Below, piece by piece: positions 54,764 through 64,000 of a DNA stretch of 64,000 bases. How positions within the stretch are numbered: position 1 is the stretch's first letter; each line of letters begins with the position of its first letter. The notes beneath the pieces are model-generated. The model searched no databases, was not told where the DNA came from, and was given only the letters and a program-made list of their open reading frames with translations. Origin of the DNA: Perkinsus marinus ATCC 50983 (Eukaryota; Perkinsozoa; Perkinsida; Perkinsidae); assembly GCF_000006405.1 (NCBI RefSeq), contig NW_003201384.1:156332-220331 (forward strand), read 5' to 3'. A program made the position numbers and the translations under genes.

Positions 54764-57247
54764 ATGGCATCTCCTCCTCGCCCTTCGAGCGACACGATCA
54801 ATACTGATCAGCCTGTGGTCTACATCATACACCTTGAGGGGGTTGATAGATGCTACGTCCTCCATGAAGACGGCCTTGTGCGGAGATGGGTATCCATCTT
54901 CCCCCTCGATTTACCATGCGGTACTCTCTATCTAGGTCCTCCGCAGGCGGGACCCTCGCAGGGCTTGGAAAGCGCCCCCGAAGGTTGGAGACAAGGTTGC
55001 GATTGTTGTGGTAAGTCCTTGGTCAGAAGTAGCCTCATTCAACTTGGCTGATTTTGTCTCGGCATCTTTATCGAACGACACCATAATATCCTCATAGTTA
55101 TATTATTTATTATTATCAGCATATACGTACCCCTAGGGATCAGCAGATTTGAGGTTTCAATCCATAGGAGCGACTTGACCACTCGGGTGCCGTGTGTCAT
55201 TCACATGACCGAAGCGATATACATATATTCTGTGGGTATCATCATGGCGATCGCGCCAACATATCTTCCTCGAAACCGTTATCGTTTCGGATGCTCATGA
55301 CCGCCGCGAACTATACCCAAACTACAGACTCCTTTTCTGATCTATTCGCTTCACCTATCCATTGTTGCGCTATTACCAATGGATAAGCAGAGCCGCAAGC
55401 AGAGAATGCGTGAGCAACAGTGTCGGTTGTAATGTACGTTATATATTGTATAATGACGAATGTAGTGAACGCTGTTATTCTCTTGTGTGTCAGGATGGTG
55501 GCAAAGTAGAGGAGAGAGTATTAGAAAACTCTTATCTGGATAGAGTTATCACGACTATGAGGGTGAGTATCTTCTGACCATCACTAGCATCGTTCTGTTG
55601 TTAGATCGGGGAGAAAGCGAGAATTACAATCCTTGTGCCTGGGCATGAGAAGTCTGTTGATGAACTCGAGCTCATCGATGTACTTCGCGTATTCCCGTTG
55701 TTATCAGAAGGCCTCTTTATGAGAGGTACTCGCACACAGCTGGGTGGTCTCCCCCCGAGATGACAAAATCCGTTTACTTGACAAGCAGGAAATGTATCAG
55801 AGCATGGGCCTGCCCTTGGGTAGTCGCATTACTATGGGATACGCGCGAACTCGATGTAAAGGTCGATCGTTGATGGTCGAGGAAGGCTCGAAGGTCACTG
55901 TTGGTATCATGGGAGCTCCTGGTGTAGAGGCAGTGGTCTTACAGTGGATGTGAGGACATCCTGTCATTGCTGGGAATATTCGTGGCTTGAGCGGTTTGGT
56001 ACCTCGAGCGTGATTCCCTTCTTGTCAGATGCGGGTGTTACTGTGTGCATCCAATCTTCGATGCCATGGTCCGATCCATGCGAGTGGGCGAGCGGGCACT
56101 CTTCACAGTGAGCCCATTCACAGGGAAGAGGCCCGATGCTTTTCCTGGAGAGTTTTCCTCGGATAGAAGCGTTGGATCGTTGGAACTCTAGCATCTAGAG
56201 AGTCTTCGTATCCGCTGAGATTTGTGGCCCTAACTGAATCGCCGGCTACGTTCGACTTTATTCTGAATATCACACGGGACAGTATGAGAAGAATTCTCTT
56301 TATTTTCGTCAGCCTGGTGAAGGAATCGATCGAGAATACCTATGCGATAAGAGGTTGTGTGTCAATGGCGAGCTGGAGCCTCCCATAGTCCTCAATACGG
56401 GTACGAGTATGGAGGAGGCCATCTCCAAGTCTGTTGATACATGCTCCGGTGAAGTACAGAGGCTCTCGGCTGTGGAGGAAAGAGGACAACTATTGAGTGA
56501 ATTTGACTTCGCGTCTTGCGAGATGGTGCTCATATCCGTTGATGAAGAGGAAAACGAGGCTTGCAATGAAGGTGAGAGGCAGCAGCCTCATTGTCCCATC
56601 AGTCCATTCTGGTAGCCGTGTTGCGACGATCAAGACTAAGGAAGAATACGGGGAATCGTCTGTTGGCAGTTGGTGCGCCGAGCGAGGCTCGATCAGAGTA
56701 GGCGTCTGGTCGGTCACTTGATTGATCGGTACGCGAGGTACATGAAGGCTCTTAGCACGCTGAGGTTGATGCAGAGACCTCCTTTGGAGGAACCATCTGA
56801 TGAGGAGAAGGCTCTGGAGCTCGCTGTGGGTATGCGCCTCAAATTTGGGACTCATATTAAATGCAGGTTGTCCTCAATCTCGCCCTCCTTTGTTTGAAGC
56901 AGGCAGACTATTCCGAGGGTCAACTATTCGCGACGCGGGCGAGAGAAATCGATCCAGACAACATCAAGGCTAGGTATGGAGAGATTGTCGGTTGGGGAGT
57001 CTTCAACTGCGTCTCAGATACCGATTGGCGTTGGCGTTAGTGGAACAGCATAAACAGACGGATGAGGCAGTGGGCATCCTCAAGGTGATGATCGATGGTA
57101 GGTTCTCTTATCACGCCTGAACGTGAGTGTCAGGGAATTTTGGAGGAATGCTCTGAGGCACGAAGCTTGCTTCATCGACTTAAGAAGGACATGCAGGAAG
57201 ATCGTAAGAGAGAAGAAAATCTTTTCAAGTCCATGTTTCGAGCCTAA
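54764..57247 (+). CDS. FKBP-type peptidyl-prolyl isomerase with TPR domain (co-chaperone)
   Basis: A multi-exon gene starting MASPPRPSSDTINTDQP at 54764; exon 1 ends at 55010 (GTAAGT). FKBP-like blocks follow: HEDGLVRRWV, YHHGDRANISSSKPLSF, LDRVITTMRIGEKARITILV (FKBP W/M-GE strand) and a second FDAMVRSMRVGERALFTVSP. At least two FKBP-like domains are therefore present, followed by a third, weaker segment. A TPR region comes next: MKALSTLRLMQ, NLALLCLKQADYSEGQLFAT, EIDPDNIKARYRLALALVEQ (across an intron) and QTDEAVGILKVM. A Lys/Glu-rich helix follows, ending REENLFKSMFRA, stop at 57247. This is the layout of FKBP51/52-like Hsp90 co-chaperones. Several FKBP active-site aromatics were not located, so some domains may be inactive. 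Middle exon borders are approximate. Confidence 0.82.
55131..55195 (-). repeat. tRNA-like segment in the first FKBP-TPR intron
   Basis: On the minus strand CACCCGAGTGGTCAAGTCG resembles a tRNA-Ser/Leu D-arm (A box). The B box downstream is weak. Confidence 0.3.
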
Positions 57248-59816
57248 CTCAATTGTTCCTTGTTGGGATTATGCCGCCATGAACAGAGCGCATTGCCAAT
57301 ACGGTGTTGATGTCCGGTGCCTCCTGTCGTTCCCTTGTGTAAACACGACCCGACACTAGCTGGAGAGATGCGAACCAATTTGGTCGAAGCATTTACGTTT
57401 GGTTCAACCAAACGTAAATGCTCAAGATCAACAGTACGGAATGTTTCCTATGCTCAAACCCTTGTACGCAAGCACAAGGAGAAAGTCTGTACGCATGTAC
57501 AAAAAGGTGACGCTTAGTCCAAAGTGTTAGAGGCTCCACATCCGACACGAAGGTAATTGTACATCCTAGCCTTCGTGGATAGTATTAATACTGACCTTGA
57601 TAGTGCGGGAAAACTAGTAGTTGAGGGATATATATAAGTTTCCAGTCATTCTCCTGCCAGCCAACGTCTCGGTCGACCACGCAGTCTTTCATACGGCACT
57701 CCTCGCCGTTCTCGTTATTGACAACGACTCAGTGTTGGCTTGTCACAAGTAACCGCCGTTCGTCATTAGATCGAGAGCAAAGAGAGCTCCCCGATGGATT
57801 ATGTTGAGATCTTTTGCGGACGGGAATCCCCTTAGACTTGGATTCTGGTGGTATGTCAATAGGTCGAGGTATGGTATACGAATTTCTGGCGCGGATATGC
57901 AAAGCCTTGTGGACCGGGATCGGGGATAAATAAGGGGTCGTGTTGGATTGCATACCTCCAGACTCTCGCTGTCGGGCATCGATCCGAATTATCGTGTCTC
58001 TGTCCCCTGTTGTTCACGCTATAATATCATTTAGCTAGGCTATGGCTATAATGCTTATATGTGTGTATACTCTCTAAGTATGCTTCCTTCCTCATACTTA
58101 TCCCTTGCGTTGTGATATGTCTGATTCTATTGACAACGTAGTTGACATTGCGCGGCGCCTCATTTAGAGCCCTAACACCCAAAATGAAGCCTCAAGGGCA
58201 GCGTTGAGATGCGTTGCTTCACACAAAGACGCGTAAAAGAAGAAGAACGGCGAATAGGTCACTCTCTGGTACACTCGATATTGCAGTCTTTCGGATAGTA
58301 TGGTTCAGATAACCCGTCAACTTACTTGGGGTAGTTGATCAAGCTGTCCATGGAACTCGATGCGGGGGCCAAGTAGTGTCTCTTCTCTATCTTCCCTCTC
58401 ACGCCGCATGTTCCGCCGCTCACTTGGTCATTGCCGTCGGCAATTTGCCGAGGAATGAAATCTATGGCTGACCATCATCATCACCATAGATGGAGAAATA
58501 AACACCACTCATTTACATTACACTTAAACTCGTACGCCAGGTATTACAGGGAGAACTTTCCGCATGTGATCATCATATGAATTGATAGTCTGTACCATCT
58601 ATATCCTTCAGGGCTATGTTGAACGTTACTGTGACTTCTAACCCAGACGAAGCAACACGTAGTACTGGGAGAAGAGTATAGCAGACCTAGTCAGTAGTCA
58701 TTCCCTTACTATCACGACCATCACTCCCAGCGATAATCCTCGGATCCTTGAGCCGGGCCGGACTGCCCGTGAGCCAGCCCATGACCCTAGACCGCCAATT
58801 GCTGCTGCAAGGACGGTATACGAAACAAGTCTTGGTGTGGCGACCTGTCGAGGTGGGCAAGTACACGCCGCTGTACGGATGAGGAATATACCAGGGGAAG
58901 TCGGGACTGTGACAACACTATAGCCAGCGACCACTCGCCTACCGAGCCAATCATCGCCCTCGATCGTCAATATTAACCTGTTGAATAATTAGACATAATT
59001 AGAATGGAATAAACTGCAACAGAGATTTTGCGGCATTTCACCTCGGCCAGCCATGAGGGTTGGTCGAACGGTAAGTGAGGGCAAGTGGTAGGTTCCACAC
59101 GATGTCATCCGCTTGGACGCCAATGCTGCTACTAAGGGCACCGCTGCTCAAACGAGGATGCGAAAATTGGCTCATGCCTTGGATGGAACCATGGACCTTC
59201 CGCATGTAAGCATGCTCATCATCCCAACTAACGTAAACCCACGAGTGTCCAGTCCGGCGTGGCGCTATGAAATGTATATGACACCGCTAGAGGGCCGTAA
59301 CCGACCGCACCAACCTGTACCAAAACGCCCAATAACACGCGTGCCTCCTACACGCACCTGAGCGCCGTCGATACAGCCGCTGATGGCCAGGACGAATTCT
59401 GTGGTCGCCCCAGGCTGCCCAGCACGTACTGATGACGACCTCTGCTGCACACCAACAGATAATCCTGATAGATGCATATTGAGACCATCACGATACTCAA
59501 CTAATACTCCCAGCTCCACTAGATGATAGGGATTGTCGCTTATCGATAGGATGAGGGTCTACGGACCCTACAACAGCAGAGCTTGAGCATGCGTGCACGA
59601 CAGCTTTTCCGTGGAGGCCTCACCCGCTTTGACTGTCTGTGAATCCTCGGCCGGGAGAAGCATCAGAATGATGGAGAACTGTATCATACCATACGTCGAG
59701 CAAATTCCCAGCGCATTTTGAATTCACTGTACACAAAACTCAGACAATCTATTTGGTATACAAAGAAAAGGTGTTTCTAACTACTACTACTACTATCGCG
59801 TGATGGTCCTCAACTT
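57248..59816. other. Gene-poor; one perfect palindrome
   Basis: No recognisable gene. A minus-strand frame 59519-59265 contains AISGCIDGAQVRVG, which faintly recalls the GxIDGxxVxI strand of PIF/Harbinger transposases but lacks supporting motifs. The palindrome at 57388-57422 is listed separately. Confidence 0.4.
57388..57422. repeat. 17-bp perfect inverted repeat with 1-nt spacer
   Basis: AGCATTTACGTTTGGTT (57388-57404) and AACCAAACGTAAATGCT (57406-57422) flank a single C. It lies about 140 bp downstream of the FKBP-TPR stop codon, where it could act in 3' end formation. Confidence 0.75.
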
Positions 59817-61167
59817 CTAGTTGCCTGCGCCCATATCAAAGAGGTAGTTCACAGCAAGCTCCACGTTACCATCGCAGACACGCAAAGCCTCAAGGTTAGC
59901 CGCCCTGTATGAGACGATGATTATAGGCAGTTCATTCAAAGGGGAACTCACGTGTCGACGAAACCCATGGACCGCAACGTCTCCAACTCGCTAGCATATC
60001 TCTGCTCCAGCTCAGCTTGGTTGGGCGCGGGAATAGCTCCAGCTCCACCACCAGCTAAAAATCATATTGTCATACCGTAAATCTAGCACATCCTACATAC
60101 CCAGCATCTGAGCCATAAGAGGGTTGTTCTGCATGGCCTGCATCATAGAAGCATAGTCGGGCTGCCCTGAAGTCGCTGGGCCTGCAGACGGAACACATAA
60201 AAACGGTTATCAAAACAAATACTACCAGTTGCAGCAGGATTCGGTGGTGCAGTGCTCTGAGCAGGAGTGGTAGTAGTAGGCACCGGGGCTGCGGGAGCTG
60301 GTGCTCCTTGTTGTTGTTGCTGCTGATTGCCAGCCTAAGAGACACCGATATACAATTCTCCTAGGAATGACCATACTACTACTACCATAGCTTGGTTCAA
60401 CTGCATCATGGCTTGCATCGTCTGTGGGTTCATCAAAAATCGTAGGAGATCAGGGTTGGACATAATGGCAGCCATTTGGGGGTTCTGAGCCTACCAAGAG
60501 GGCAGCCTATGTCGAATGACAAGGCGCTAGTAGTAGCACTCCTACTACTACCATCATCTGTTGCATCATGGGGTTAGTGGCCATCATCTGCTGTAACAAT
60601 TGAGGATTCTCAGCGAGGGACTAACCAGGGAGGATACACCACCGCTTCGATAACGAGAACAACCACTACCTGCATGGCCTGTTGGACCATAGGACTTTGC
60701 ATCATTTGTGACATGACTTGAGGATCTTGCATCATAGCGTTCATACCAGCGCCCATGCCTCCACCAGCACCAGCTCCCTGGGCCATAGCTTGAGCCATGG
60801 CCTGCTGCATATAGTCATTACTAGGTGCTGTAGGAGCGACCGGAGGAGTGGGAGTTACTGCTGGAGTTGGTTCCACAGGTGTAGGAGCAGGAGCAGCAGG
60901 AGCAGCAGCAGCAGGCGTCGGCTGACTACTGCCAGCAGGAGCAGCGCCCTTGACCAGATGAATTGTATGGCCGCTCTCGATCTTGTGTTGGCCAACGGTA
61001 TCAGCATCCTTCAGAATCCGGCCCTTGTAGATGAGTCTTTGCTGCTCCGCTGGGACTCCGGACTTCTCCACACAACCTTTCTTGACGTCACCAATGGTGG
61101 TCTCAGGGTCGAAGCTCTGCTCAAACGAAGAGCCACCCGAAACCTTGAAAGTGATATTAATAGACAT
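59817..61167 (-). CDS. UBQLN: Ubiquilin (UBL-STI1-UBA shuttle factor)
   Basis: Ubiquilin/Dsk2 carries ubiquitinated or aggregation-prone clients to the proteasome. Seven exons join in phase: 61167-60670, 60620-60552, 60490-60386, 60334-60226, 60181-60101, 60054-59952 and 59904-59817, giving 350 aa. Residues 1-75 are a ubiquitin-like domain (NITFKVSGGSSFEQSFDPET, RLIYKGRILKDADTVGQHKI). A Pro/Ala/Thr linker follows, then Met/Gln-rich STI1-type repeats (DPQVMSQMMQSPMVQQAMQ, NPMMQQMM). The C-terminal UBA reads YASELETLRSMGFVDTRAAN then LRVCDGNVELAVNYLFDMGA, with the MGF loop. Introns are only 44-61 nt; three begin GTAGTAGTAG or GTAGTG and are themselves low in complexity. It is shorter than human ubiquilins and closer in size to yeast Dsk2. 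Confidence 0.95.
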
Positions 61168-61537
61168 GTAAGATGATGATTATGAGCAACTATGGTAATC
61201 TCAAAAGGGCATAGTTTCAGAATTTCTCACTGTAAGTGAAACCGATACGAAAATCGGAGTTTTAGTGTAAATTATTGACCATTTTTTCGCATCGTTAAAT
61301 TCACGACATTTCCATCGAAAATTAACTCATTTCTAGTCAGCGTTCGATACAAAGAACTGAGCCACATGGAATCAGAAGAACGCAACTGTTAGACGCGCCT
61401 CTGACGACCGGAATAGCCTTGAGCAAATGGATCATCGATTTTTTTGAGTCCGCTAGGAGCGCGTCACGCGCCACATAAATACGCGCGCGCCAAGTACGAT
61501 ATCACCATCACTAGAAGGTTGCCAACTTTTATTGAAG

Positions 61538-62361
61538 ATGCTACGCTCTCAAGCAGGCCTCCTGACGAGGCCCTTACGGCTTTTGACAGCCTCTAGTCGA
61601 GTCCTGCCATTATGCAATAGAAGCCTCACATTCTGCACTAAGACCAGCGATAAAGTTGAAAACACTTCTACCAGCACTAGCTCGGAGTCTTCGTCGAGCA
61701 GTAGCGGCTCTACTACGAATAAGAGCAACAAGCCCGACTTCTGGGCCGGTCCTAAGATGCTCCTGTCAACTGTGGGCTCCATCGGCGTGCTATATGTCAG
61801 CTACTACTTTTATAAAGCCAACTTCGACGTGGAGCGAACGAAGCAGCTGTTGAAACAACAGTATCAGCAGTGGCCCCTTTACCCTCCACCAGGGCCGTCT
61901 CANNNNNNNNNNNNNNNNNNNNNNNNNNNNNNNNNNNNNNNNNNNNNNNNNNNNNNNNNNNNNNNNNNNNNNNNNNNNNNNNNNNNNNNNNNNNNNNNNN
62001 NNATGAAGAGAAACGCTTGTCCGGATGCACTGTGAACGAGGTTTCGAGATTGCTATCAGCTCTGTTCGAGATTCATGGTGGAGGTGATGACATCCAAGAG
62101 AAGGCGAAAAACAATTTGATTGGTGAGGTCAGCAGAACCTATCGGGAGCAGATGGAGATGGCGAGAGCTTTTCAAGATGCCATCAAGTTCGAGCCCTTGC
62201 CGGACATATCCGAGGATGAGGCCGATCGGGCCGTATTGGTGCTGGAATTAGAGCAATACCAAACAGAGTTGGACGAGGGCAAGTGTGATGATGGCAGAAA
62301 GCAGTGGTTGAAGGAGGAAATAAAGGAAGTGAAGAAGTTACTTAACGAAATGAAGAAATAG
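61538..62361 (+). CDS. Mitochondrial membrane protein, unrecognised, interrupted by assembly gap
   Basis: From ATG 61538 (MLRSQAGLLTRPLRLLTASS) the N-terminus is Arg/Leu/Ser-rich without acids, a good mitochondrial presequence. A Ser-rich linker is followed by one membrane helix (MLLSTVGSIGVLYVSYYFYK) and QLLKQQYQQWPLYPPPGPS. A 100-N gap (61903-62002) removes part of the frame. The right side continues in a frame with GCTVNEVSRLLSALFEIHGG, EPLPDISEDEADRAVLVLEL and a charged helix, stop at 62361. The topology (presequence, one span, long helical soluble domain) suits an inner-membrane assembly or tether factor. The family is not recognised, and that the two halves are one gene is inferred. Confidence 0.6.
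61903..62002. other. Assembly gap of exactly 100 N
   Basis: A run of 100 N, the customary placeholder length for a gap of unknown size, so distances across it are not real. Confidence 0.99.
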
Positions 62362-62967
62362 TTACTTCATTTGCTGTATTGTTGTTAAGATTATGTTTTC
62401 GATCGACGCTGTGTTCGGTTTTAGTATGTATTGCATCGGTTTCGGCGTTTGACGTGATAAACAACGATGTGAGGGTAATCGTCCTCAGCAAGGATGTTAC
62501 TAGGAGTTGTAAAGTGATGGGCCTTCAAGATATGATGCCTTCTTTTGTACGCCTGATTGACTAACCCATTTCTACAAAAAATATAACTACAGTGTGAAAC
62601 TATAGGATTTTCGAGTACCATAAGCTTTCCATAACACATACGCCTAAAGCGTATGATCTTATGTCTAGCAACATCTCTGGATTTCGGAATTCGAGAGAAT
62701 ATGAGAATGCTGAGTTGAGACTGATGCGCTCAAGCTACCCAGCTTCTCATACTCAGGAGCGCTTCATGTTAGTTTTGAGTGGAAGGGGTGTCTTGTTGCC
62801 GGTGATGGGGTCGTATACAACTCTGGTCGGTCACGACCCCAACAGTGTCGTATATTCAACCCGTGACTGGTCTGTATCATAACCGTATCTCGAGGTTCAC
62901 TGTAGTCTTGCCGAGTCGTTTTTCAAAGAGGCGCTGCTGACTTTGAGGCTTTCAACCCAAGTTAGCG

Positions 62968-63290
62968 ATGATGATTAGCATGGGGTTCCTCGCAATTACT
63001 GGGGCCCTCCTTCATCGAGTGGTATTAGCTCGCACGCAGTATCCTCCTGTTTACCTCATACGGCACGGAGAGAAAGCGGGGGCAGAACACATCCTTGATC
63101 TTTCACCAAGGTAAATAAACCATCAGCGCTGATTACACTTGATTCTTGTAGTGATGATTATTGAGCGGTCTCGATGAGCTCCTTTTCATTTTGTAGGGGT
63201 GAAATGAGGGCCGCAGCTCTATCTGCCGTATTCTTTCCGAAGTATAACAAGCCCAAATACGGACCCATAGGTGAGCTTCTCTACTCCTCG
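62968..63290 (+). CDS. Secreted or membrane histidine phosphatase, 5' part
   Basis: ATG 62968 starts MMISMGFLAITGALLHRVVL, a signal peptide or anchor, soon followed by YPPVYLIRHGEKAGAEHILD. LIRHGEK is the phosphoryl-acceptor RHG motif of the histidine phosphatase (phosphoglycerate mutase-like) superfamily. An intron (about 63112-63196) is followed by GEMRAAALSAVFFPKYNKPK and then a GTGAGC donor near 63270. Further exons should contain the second catalytic His but are not identified before the window ends. The 36-bp tandem repeat to the right probably lies in the next intron. Confidence 0.7.
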
Positions 63291-63579
63291 CAGAGGGAGG
63301 GTCTCGATCTTTCTCTAAGCCGTGGGTTTTTGAGGGCATTGGAGATCTGACCTCTTCCATACTCATTCGTATGAAATTCCACACTGTTTTATTCCGGTCT
63401 TGGTGAGGCGGAGTCATCTGGTGGGGCCGGTATGCCACGCCGAGAGAACCTCTTTGTAGTTCTCTCGATAGCAGGGGATAACATGAATGTATAAGAGAAG
63501 AGGGTCGATCTTGATGGCACAATGAAGAGGGAGATGAAGTATGGCGAACTGTGGAAATCGACCCCGTTGTTAGGCGAAT

Positions 63580-63905
63580 CCGATTGGAGGGGCCGATATG
63601 CCAATCCACGACTGATGTTCATGAGGGGCAGATATGCCAACCAGGAACTGATATCCGTGAGGGGCCGATATGCCAACGTGGGACTGATGTCTATGAGGGG
63701 CAGATTGCCGACCCTGGACTGATGTCCATGAGGGGCAGATATGCCGACCCTGGACTGATGTCCATGAGGGGTAGATATGCCGACCAGGAATTGATATCCA
63801 TGAGGGGCAGATATGCCAACGTGGCACTGATGTCCATGAAGGGGCAAATATGCCAACCCGGGACTGATGCTCATGGGGGGCAGATATGCCAACTAGGGAC
63901 TGATT
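63580..63905. repeat. 36-bp tandem repeat, about nine units
   Basis: Units of GAGGGGCAGATATGCCAACC, then GGGACTGATGTCCAT, repeat at 36 bp, a multiple of three. Several frames on both strands therefore stay open and give 12-residue peptide repeats (GRYANVGLMSMR). Openness on both strands argues that the peptides are by-products of a minisatellite, not protein. Confidence 0.85.
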
Positions 63906-64000
63906 TCTATAAGCCCTGTGTGAATTTTACCAGGAGGTGTTTTTGGAGTGGCATATCGGCCCCACCAGAGAAATCATCTCACCGTCGGCGAAATTGTCGT

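Noticed and set aside
59265-59519. A PIF/Harbinger transposase fragment
   Set aside because: Only one short strand (GCIDGAQVRV) resembles the family. No catalytic DDE positions or helix-turn-helix are visible.
63389-63892. A repeat-containing protein on the minus strand over the 36-bp tandem repeat
   Set aside because: Several frames on both strands are open only because the unit length is a multiple of three. There is no start context, domain or non-repeat coding support.

Overview
This is a nuclear genomic window from a protist, read as follows. Its genes are split into many short exons by GT-AG introns, most only 45-60 nt long, and the standard stops TAA, TAG and TGA are all used. Several proteins carry organelle-type leaders. 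The intron style, the FASTK/heptatricopeptide-like helical protein, the eukaryotic co-chaperones and the intermediate base composition suggest an alveolate, most likely a perkinsid such as Perkinsus. That placement is inference; no rRNA or spliced-leader RNA is visible to confirm it.

Layout. 1-8.9 kb is gene-poor: a tRNA-Glu start at the left edge, one secreted-protein gene (4060-4785), a decayed serine carboxypeptidase fragment and isolated perfect hairpins. 9.1-17.3 kb (minus) holds a helical-repeat protein gene and a complete ten-exon COX10 (heme O synthase) gene whose introns are full of small repeats. 18.1-20.9 kb (plus) is a CCCH zinc-finger/WD40 gene. 20.9-25.7 kb is gene-poor but contains a 58-residue secreted cysteine-rich peptide gene. 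25.7-47.3 kb is almost entirely minus strand: a secreted GH18-like protein, a single-RRM protein, tryptophan-rich and SR/RG-rich disordered proteins, a membrane-anchored protein, a TraB-like protein, malate dehydrogenase, an alpha/beta hydrolase, unrecognised genes, and a GYF-domain protein with a PAM2-like motif. 47.6-57.2 kb is plus strand: a long coiled-coil/tail-anchored protein, an unrecognised gene, and an FKBP-TPR co-chaperone. The right end has ubiquilin (minus), a mitochondrial membrane protein interrupted by a 100-N gap, and the start of a secreted histidine phosphatase next to a 36-bp tandem repeat.

The most striking structure is repetitive. Two families of short elements are scattered over the window in both orientations: family A, about 130 bp with TGGAGTTTCAC terminal repeats, and family B, about 170-190 bp with CAGTGTKGGA-type terminal repeats. 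Nearly all copies fall inside introns of recognisable genes, so introns are bimodal: about 50 nt without an element and several hundred nt with one. tRNA-like B-box segments and a third family (C) add to this. No operon logic applies. The housekeeping genes cover mitochondrial respiration (COX10, perhaps the leader-bearing MDH), protein quality control (ubiquilin, FKBP-TPR) and RNA or translation control (GYF/PAM2, RRM, CCCH-WD40).
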